A DNA stretch of 5,310 bases from Acidobacteriota bacterium (GTDB taxonomy: Bacteria > Acidobacteriota > Vicinamibacteria > Vicinamibacterales > UBA2999). The DNA lies in NCBI GenBank assembly GCA_020851835.1, contig JADZBZ010000238.1, positions 1 through 5,310 of the forward strand, written 5' to 3'. This document shows positions 1 through 5,310 of this stretch, one piece after another. Within the stretch, counting starts at the first letter, position 1; every line of letters starts with the position of its first letter. The notes beneath the pieces are model-generated. The model was not told where the DNA came from. It ran no database searches and saw only the letters and a list, made by a program, of their open reading frames with translations. A program made the position numbers and the translations under genes.

Positions 1-2745
1 CAGCCGCTCGAGCTGCTGTCCGCGTTCGACCGCGAGGTGATTCTCGGCCGCCTGGCGCGAGAGACGGCCGCCGCGGGCCTGGCACCGCCCTTTGCCATCC
101 GTCCCGCGCTCGTGGCCGAGATGCTCGCCCTGTACGACCACATCCGGCGGCAGGCACGCACGGTGGACGACTTCGATCGCAATCTGCGCGCCGAGCTCGA
201 CCCCGCTGCCGACACCGATCGGGGTGCCGCGCGCTCGCTGGAACAGACGGCGTTCCTGTCGGCCGCCTTCGCCGGCTACGAGCACCATCTGGTCCTGCGC
301 GGGCTGCTCGACGAACACCTCGCTCGCGCCGCCTTGCTCGACCGTGCGCCCGTCCGGCCGCTTCGGCACGTGGTAGCCGCTGTGGCCGACCGCGTCGCGG
401 ACGGCACTGGACTCTGGCCCGTGGACTTCTCGCTGCTCTCGAGGCTGCCCGGCCTGCAGCGGGTGGACATCGTGGCCACCGAGGCGGTGCTCGCCGCCGG
501 ATTCCTCGAGCGCATCCACGCCGCTCTGCCCGGGTTGGACGAGTCGCGCGGTGCACCCTCGGCGGCAGCGGTTCAGCGTCCGCGCCTGGTGGTGCCCCCG
601 GGCGAGGGGCCGCCCGTACACCACGCACGCGACCGCGAAGAGGAATTGATCGCGGTCGCGCGCCGGGTGAAGGCCGCTCGGCGCGGCGCCGCCGCCACTC
701 CGCTCCATCGTCAGGCGCTGGTCGTCCGTCGTCCGCTGCCGTATCTCTATCTGGCTCGTTCCGTGTTCGGCGGTGCCGGGCTGCCGTTCGAGACGCTCGA
801 CACGCTGCCGCTGGCCGCCGAGCCATACGCGGCGGCCCTTGACCTCGTGCTCGACGCCGTGGCCAGTGCCTTCTCGCGCGCGTCGTTGGTGGCGCTGCTC
901 GGCTCGCCCCACTTCCGCTTCGACGATGGCGGCGAGGAGGTGCCGGGAGACGCCATCGACGCGCTCGATCGCGCGCTGGCCGAGGCGCGCTACCTCGGCG
1001 GCCGGGAACGCCTGGCGCGCCTGGCCAATGCGTGGGCGGCCCTCGACGCGCCGTCCGGTCGCGAAGAACGGCGCAGACGCCGTGCCGCTCCGGCCGCGCG
1101 GGCCGCCGCCGCGCTCGCTGGCGTGCTCGCCCCGCTGGACGATCCGCTGCCGGTGGCCGCGCAGCTCGACATTCTTCAGGCGTTTCTCACGCGTCACCAT
1201 CGCGAGCCACCCGAGAGCGCCGACCGCGCTCGCCTCGCCCGCGTCCGGCGTGCGGTCGTCGGCGCCCTGGCCGCCCTCGCGCAGGCCTTCAAGACGCACG
1301 ATCCCGAGGCGACCGCCAGCGGGCTCGACCTGTCGTCGGCCATCAAGCGCTGGCTGGGCGCGCAGACCTTTGCCGCGCGAACCGGGGAGGCCGGCCTTCG
1401 CCTCCTCGACGTGCACGCGGCCCGTTTCGCCGACGTGGACGAGGTGCACTTGCTTGGCCTGGTGGAGGGCGAGTGGCCCGAGCCGGTACGGCGCAGCATC
1501 TTCTACCCGGCGTCCCTCCTCGCCCTGCTCGAGCCCAGCCCAGCGGCAGTCGACCCGAACCGGCGCGAGAGCGAGACCATGGCCGCGGCGCGGGCCGAGT
1601 TCCACGACCTGTTGCACCTGGCCGGGGCGCGCGTGTGGGTGTCGACCTTCGCGCTCGAATCCGACGCGGTCGTCGAGCCTTCCACCTTCGTGGACGATCT
1701 GCCCGGCTCGGGACTCGATCGCGAGGCCGCGCCCGGCCATGGTCCCCTGGCCGTGTTCGCGGACGAAGCCCTGCTGACCCATCCGTCCGCCCTGGACGAG
1801 GTGGCGCCGGGCGTTGCCGAGTGGGCACGGGTGCGGGCCGGGGCGGCCCCGGCCGGCGACCCTCGGTACTCGGGCGAAGCGGGTCCGTGGACGCTCCCGC
1901 GCATCAGCGTGAGTCGCATCGACCGCTATCTCAAGTGCCCCTTCCAGTTCTTCGCGTCAGAGGTGCTGAAGCTGGAGGAAGAGCCGCGAGACGAGGACGC
2001 GCCGCCGCCCTGGGAGCGCGGCCGCTTTCTCCACGCGCTCTTCGAGCGCTTCTTTCGCGAGTGGCAGCAGCGGGGGCTCCAGGGCATCACGGCCGATCGG
2101 GTACCGGAAGCCCGCGAGATGCTGGGACGGCTCGCCGAACAGGCGCTGGCGACGCTGTCGTCGAGCGAGGCGGCGCTCGAACGTCTGCGGCTCTTCGGGT
2201 CGGCGGCCGGCGCCGGCATCATCGACCGCGTCCTGTCGATGGAGGCCGAGCGGCCCGATCTGATCGATCGCCGGCTCATCGAGTACGAGCTCGACAGCGC
2301 GTATACCTTCCGCCGCGAGAGCGGCACACCCGAGACCCTGCGCCTGCGGGCCAAGATCGATCGCGTGGATCTGCTGGGTGACGGCACGTTTCGCGTGATC
2401 GACTACAAGTCGAAGACCGTGCCCGATCCGCGACGCACGGTCCAGTTGCAGGTCTACACCTCGGCCGTGGGCCAGCAGCTCGCGCGCGACGGCGAACGCT
2501 ACGCCTCGGCCGCGGAAGCCTTCTACCTGTCGATGGAGGGCGACTCGCCCGTCAAGGCCCTCAAGCCGGCCAAGGGGCAGTCGCTCGACGATGTGGTGCG
2601 GGCCGCGGAGAACCGGATGCTGCAGGCCATCGACGACATCGGGGCCGGGCACTTTCCGCCACGGCCGGTGTTGCGCTCGCTCTGCGGCCTGTGCCCGTTC
2701 GATCAGGTGTGCCGCAAGGCGTATGTCGAGGCGGCCGATGAGTGA
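1..2745 (+). CDS. addB: AddB-like PD-(D/E)XK nuclease subunit of an AddAB helicase-nuclease (5' partial)
   Basis: Probable AddB subunit of the cytoplasmic complex that resects double-strand DNA ends for RecA loading. Residues are numbered from the first codon in the window. The frame is open to the left edge. The GTG at 37 is an unlikely start, with no spaced ribosome site and family-like sequence on both sides, so the N-terminus (including any Walker A) is missing. Residues about 80-170 and 207-307 resemble the degenerate helicase-like parts of AddB. A motif V-like stretch (LLGLVEGEWPE) lies at 484-494 and a motif VI-like segment at about 521-567. The C-terminal nuclease domain shows G674/H678, D787 (KIDRVD), D801 and K803 (IDYKSK) and Q815-Y819. 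The cysteines C646 (YLKCPFQFF), C895, C898 and C904 match the AddB 4Fe-4S staple. 914 residues are visible, against 1166 in B. subtilis AddB. The stop codon overlaps the next gene. An AdnA-type subunit is less likely because no motor motifs are seen. The family call is firm; the symbol is inferred from the staple and the neighbour. Confidence 0.88.
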   Translation, partial: QPLELLSAFDREVILGRLARETAAAGLAPPFAIRPALVAEMLALYDHIRRQARTVDDFDRNLRAELDPAADTDRGAARSLEQTAFLSAAFAGYEHHLVLRGLLDEHLARAALLDRAPVRPLRHVVAAVADRVADGTGLWPVDFSLLSRLPGLQRVDIVATEAVLAAGFLERIHAALPGLDESRGAPSAAAVQRPRLVVPPGEGPPVHHARDREEELIAVARRVKAARRGAAATPLHRQALVVRRPLPYLYLARSVFGGAGLPFETLDTLPLAAEPYAAALDLVLDAVASAFSRASLVALLGSPHFRFDDGGEEVPGDAIDALDRALAEARYLGGRERLARLANAWAALDAPSGREERRRRRAAPAARAAAALAGVLAPLDDPLPVAAQLDILQAFLTRHHREPPESADRARLARVRRAVVGALAALAQAFKTHDPEATASGLDLSSAIKRWLGAQTFAARTGEAGLRLLDVHAARFADVDEVHLLGLVEGEWPEPVRRSIFYPASLLALLEPSPAAVDPNRRESETMAAARAEFHDLLHLAGARVWVSTFALESDAVVEPSTFVDDLPGSGLDREAAPGHGPLAVFADEALLTHPSALDEVAPGVAEWARVRAGAAPAGDPRYSGEAGPWTLPRISVSRIDRYLKCPFQFFASEVLKLEEEPRDEDAPPPWERGRFLHALFERFFREWQQRGLQGITADRVPEAREMLGRLAEQALATLSSSEAALERLRLFGSAAGAGIIDRVLSMEAERPDLIDRRLIEYELDSAYTFRRESGTPETLRLRAKIDRVDLLGDGTFRVIDYKSKTVPDPRRTVQLQVYTSAVGQQLARDGERYASAAEAFYLSMEGDSPVKALKPAKGQSLDDVVRAAENRMLQAIDDIGAGHFPPRPVLRSLCGLCPFDQVCRKAYVEAADE
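2728..2731 (+). promoter_or_regulatory. Probable ribosome binding site for the AddA-like gene
   Basis: GAGG lies six bases before the ATG at 2738, inside the last codons of the upstream nuclease gene. It decides between two in-frame starts. The other ATG, at 2723, would add five residues (MSRRP), but its nearest purine run (AAGG, 2716-2719) is only three bases away, which is too close for a good site. Seen directly: the motif and spacing. Inferred: its use. Confidence 0.5.
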
Positions 2746-5310
2746 ACAGGGGCTGTTCGATTTCGACGCCTCGGCCGCGCCGGATCCGCAGGTGGAGCGC
2801 GACCGTGCCGCCCGGCAGATGGCCACGGATCCACTCCGCAGCGTCGCTCTCGAAGCCTCCGCCGGGACGGGCAAGACGCGGGTCCTGGTCGATCGGTATG
2901 TCCGCCTCGTGGTCGAGGCCGGGGTGCATCCCCGCCACATTCTCGCCATGACGTTCACCCGCAAGGCGGCCGCCGAAATGCGGCAACGGGTGCTCGAGAC
3001 CCTGAAGGCCCGCCACCGCGAGGGCGCCCTCACCGCCCATCGCTGGCGCCAGGTGCGTGATGCGTTTGCCGAGATCACCATCAGTACGATCGATGCTTTC
3101 TGCCTTTCGCTGCTGCACGAGTTTCCGCTCGAGGCCGGTGTGGACCCGGGCTTCGACCTTGCGGACGAGACCGAAACGCCGAGGCTCGTCAACAGCGCGC
3201 TCGACCGGACGCTGCGCCGTGGCCGGGCCATGGCCGAGACGCAGCCGGAAGTGGCGCTGCTCTTCGCCGAGCTGGGTGAGTTCCGAATCCGGCAGGGGCT
3301 CTCGGTGCTGCTGGACCGCCGGCTCGTGGCGTGGGACGCCCTGCACCGCTTCCTGCACGGACGCACGCCGGAGCTGGACGAGGTGTGCGGCCGTGCGCGC
3401 CGGTCGCTGCGCGGCGCGCTGCAGTCCCTGCCGGGCGGCGCGCGCGCGTTCGTGGACCGCGGCCCGGGCGTGCCCGCTTTTGCGCTCCTGGCCCACGACG
3501 TGTGGCGCCTGGCCTCCGACGAACCGCTGCCCGCCGAACGACTGCGCGCGGCGCTCGATCGGCTGCAGGCCCACGTCCTGACCGACAAGGGCCTGCCGCG
3601 CCAGCGCCTGGCCCAGCGCAAGGCCGACTTCCGTTCCGCGGCCGACTACGAGGCGCACAAGGCCCACGTGCTGGCTCTTGGCGCTTCGCTGCTCGAGGCG
3701 GTCACCGCCTTCCGGCGCGATCTCAACGTGGTCCTGGCTCACGGCGTGCGCGAGCTGTTCGTCCTGGCGCGTCGCGAGTACCGGCGCACGCTCGACAAGC
3801 ACGGGGTGCTCGACTTCTCGGACGTGCTCGAGCGGGCGCTGGCGCTGCTCGAGCAGCGTGACGAGTTCTCGCGCAGCCGCTTCAAGCTCGAAGCGCGTTA
3901 CCGGCACGTGCTGGTGGACGAGTTCCAGGACACCAGCCGCGCGCAGTGGCGCCTGGTCCGCGAGCTGATGTCGGCCTGGACCGAAGGCGCGGGGCCGTCG
4001 GAGGACACCGTCCCGCCATCGATCTTCATCGTCGGCGACCGCAAGCAGTCCATCTACGGCTTCCGGGATGCCGAAGTGACCGTGCTCGAAGATGCGGCAC
4101 GGCACATCGACGCGCTCCGACCAGACCGCCCGGCCCGCGCCGCCATCACGCGCAGTCACCGGGCCGTGCTGCCGCTGCTCCATTTCGTCAACGACGTCTT
4201 CGAGGCCGTCGAGAAGCAGCCGCAGCGGCCCGATGCGTTCCGCTATTCGGATGACGACCGCTTCCCGCTGGCGACCGATGCCGGGACCGCGGATCGTGCC
4301 GTGGGGCTGGTGTGCGCCCGTGCCGACACGGCCCAGGCCGACGCCGTAGCCGACGAGATCGCACGGCTCCTGGACGCGCGTGTCGCGGTACGCGACCGGA
4401 GCACCGGTGCCCGACGCCCCATCGCGCCCGGAGATGTGGCCGTGCTGTTCCGGACGCGCGAGGGGCATCGGCTGGTCGAGCAGGCGCTGGCCCGCCGGGG
4501 TGTGCCCTTCTACGTCTACAAGGGGCTCGGCTTCTTCGACGCCGACGAGATCAAGGACGTGCTCGCGCTGCTCGGTTTCTTCGCCGAGCCGTCCTCGCAC
4601 CTCCGGGCGGCGGCGCTGCTACGCTCGCGTGTCGTCCGCGTGTCGGACGCCGGGCTCAAGGCCCTGGCGCCAGACCTGGCGGGGGCGCTCTCGCCCGACG
4701 GGCCCGCGCTCCCGCCATCGCTGCCCGCAGAAGACGCGATCCGGCTGGCCCTGGCGCGAGACCGCCTGCGCGCCTGGCTGCCGCTGGTGGACCGCCAGCC
4801 GCCGGCGGAGCTCGTCGACCGCGTGCTGGCCGAATCGGCCTACGTGATGGAGTTGGATGGCCCCGGCCTGGCGCAGGCGCGTGAGAACGTGAAGAAGATC
4901 CGGGCGCTCGTCCGCCGCATCCAGAACCGGGGATACGCCACCGTCGGGCGGCTGGTGGAGTACTTTTCACAGCTGGTGACGGGCGGTGACGAGTCCAACG
5001 CCATCATCGACGCGGTGGACGCCGTGAACCTGATGACCGTGCATGCGGCCAAGGGCCTGGAGTATCCCGTGGTGTTCGTGGTCAACCTTGGCCGCGGGAG
5101 CGGCGGCGGGCGGGCCCCGATTCGCGTGACGGAACGGCCGTCGCCGAACGGAGAGGCGGAGCCGGTGGTCGGCATCGGCGATTACACCACCGACGCGGAC
5201 GCCGATGCCGAGGCCCGCGAGTCGGAGGAAACCAAGCGCCTGCTGTACGTGGCGCTGACCCGCGCGCGCGATCGCCTGTATCTGGCGGCCACGCTGAACG
5301 ACGAGGGCCG
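2738..5310 (+). CDS. addA: AddA-like UvrD/RecB-family ATP-dependent helicase (3' partial)
   Basis: Probable AddA subunit: a superfamily 1A helicase, the ATP-driven motor that unwinds broken DNA ends with AddB. Starting from the ATG at 2738 (GAGG six bases upstream), 857 codons read through without a stop or frameshift and run off the window. Motifs in order: Walker A (EASAGTGKTRVL, K46); Ia (TFTRKAA, 72-78); STIDAFC (116-122), then GVDPGF, as in AddA/RecB; LDFSDVL (358-364); II/Walker B (VDEFQDT, 393-399); III (VGDRKQSIYGFRDA, 432-445); IV-like (TRSHRA, R475); DVAVLFRTR (566-574) and GVPFYVYKG (588-596) of the second motor domain; V (MTVHAAKGLEYPVV, 766-779); VI (RLLYVALTRARDRLYL, 834-849). 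AddA of B. subtilis has 1232 residues, so some 300-400 are missing. The C-terminal nuclease domain, if present, cannot be seen. Alone it could be called RecB or generic UvrD; the adjacent AddB with its Fe-S cysteines favours AddA. The eight-base overlap suggests coupled translation. Confidence 0.9.
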   Translation, partial: MSEQGLFDFDASAAPDPQVERDRAARQMATDPLRSVALEASAGTGKTRVLVDRYVRLVVEAGVHPRHILAMTFTRKAAAEMRQRVLETLKARHREGALTAHRWRQVRDAFAEITISTIDAFCLSLLHEFPLEAGVDPGFDLADETETPRLVNSALDRTLRRGRAMAETQPEVALLFAELGEFRIRQGLSVLLDRRLVAWDALHRFLHGRTPELDEVCGRARRSLRGALQSLPGGARAFVDRGPGVPAFALLAHDVWRLASDEPLPAERLRAALDRLQAHVLTDKGLPRQRLAQRKADFRSAADYEAHKAHVLALGASLLEAVTAFRRDLNVVLAHGVRELFVLARREYRRTLDKHGVLDFSDVLERALALLEQRDEFSRSRFKLEARYRHVLVDEFQDTSRAQWRLVRELMSAWTEGAGPSEDTVPPSIFIVGDRKQSIYGFRDAEVTVLEDAARHIDALRPDRPARAAITRSHRAVLPLLHFVNDVFEAVEKQPQRPDAFRYSDDDRFPLATDAGTADRAVGLVCARADTAQADAVADEIARLLDARVAVRDRSTGARRPIAPGDVAVLFRTREGHRLVEQALARRGVPFYVYKGLGFFDADEIKDVLALLGFFAEPSSHLRAAALLRSRVVRVSDAGLKALAPDLAGALSPDGPALPPSLPAEDAIRLALARDRLRAWLPLVDRQPPAELVDRVLAESAYVMELDGPGLAQARENVKKIRALVRRIQNRGYATVGRLVEYFSQLVTGGDESNAIIDAVDAVNLMTVHAAKGLEYPVVFVVNLGRGSGGGRAPIRVTERPSPNGEAEPVVGIGDYTTDADADAEARESEETKRLLYVALTRARDRLYLAATLNDEG

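Noticed and set aside
37..39. GTG as the true start of the AddB-like gene
   Set aside because: The frame stays open to base 1, the preceding residues (LELLSAFDRE) continue the same protein-like pattern, no spaced ribosome site is present, and an AddB N-terminal region is missing.
1032..2381. Forward open frame of 449 codons in a second frame inside the nuclease gene
   Set aside because: Its product is an Arg/Gly/Ala/Pro-rich low-complexity chain typical of an off-frame reading of GC-rich DNA, and it sits wholly within the AddB-like gene.
3436..3448. Short GCGCGC run that might be a repeat or structural element
   Set aside because: It falls within ordinary codons (Gly-Ala-Arg-Ala) of the helicase gene and is expected in DNA of this composition.
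2561..4600. Long reverse-strand open frame (679 codons) spanning both genes; another of 554 codons at 1957-3621
   Set aside because: Both lie opposite well-supported genes with conserved motifs. Their translations are rich in Arg, Ala, Gly and Gln, with no recognisable domain. Long antisense frames are expected where third positions are almost always G or C.
5196..5219. Acidic Asp-Ala repeat (DADADAEA) between motifs V and VI
   Set aside because: AddA and RecB proteins have a variable, often charged linker here before the Glu-rich lead-in to motif VI. Eight residues do not make a repeat element.
1..5310. A novel anti-phage or other defence system built on a nuclease-helicase pair
   Set aside because: The four-cysteine staple, the full set of AddA/RecB-type helicase motifs and the gene order are all explained by the AddAB repair enzyme. 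No defence-specific domain, repeat or mobile element is visible.

Overview
The window holds two adjacent, same-strand, tightly packed genes, both cut by the window edges. Together they read as an AddAB-type (RexAB-like) helicase-nuclease, the machine that resects double-strand DNA ends for recombinational repair. The DNA is very GC-rich (roughly 70% by eye), with strong G/C preference at third codon positions. This indicates a high-GC bacterium. The AddB/AddA arrangement fits many phyla (for example Acidobacteriota, Proteobacteria and others), and I cannot name the lineage from the sequence alone.

Region 1-2745 is the 3' part of an AddB-like gene, open at the left edge. The visible 914 residues contain a degenerate helicase-like body followed by a C-terminal PD-(D/E)XK nuclease domain. 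That domain is flanked by the four cysteines of the AddB iron-sulphur 'staple' (one before the domain, then C-x2-C-x5-C after it). Region 2738-5310 is an AddA-like UvrD/RecB-family superfamily 1A helicase. It starts at an ATG that overlaps the addB stop by 8 bases and runs off the right edge just after helicase motif VI. Motifs I, Ia, II, III, IV, V and VI are all visible and in frame. Any C-terminal nuclease domain of AddA lies outside the window.

The probable division of labour is known for the family. AddA supplies the ATP-driven motor (and usually one nuclease), while AddB supplies the second nuclease and a non-motor, helicase-like scaffold that in studied species reads Chi. The overlap and matched reading direction suggest translational coupling and equal amounts of the two subunits.

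There is no intergenic space, and I see no RNA gene, terminator, mobile element, CRISPR array or promoter. I do not see evidence of an undescribed system. The window looks like core DNA repair, with a few details worth checking.
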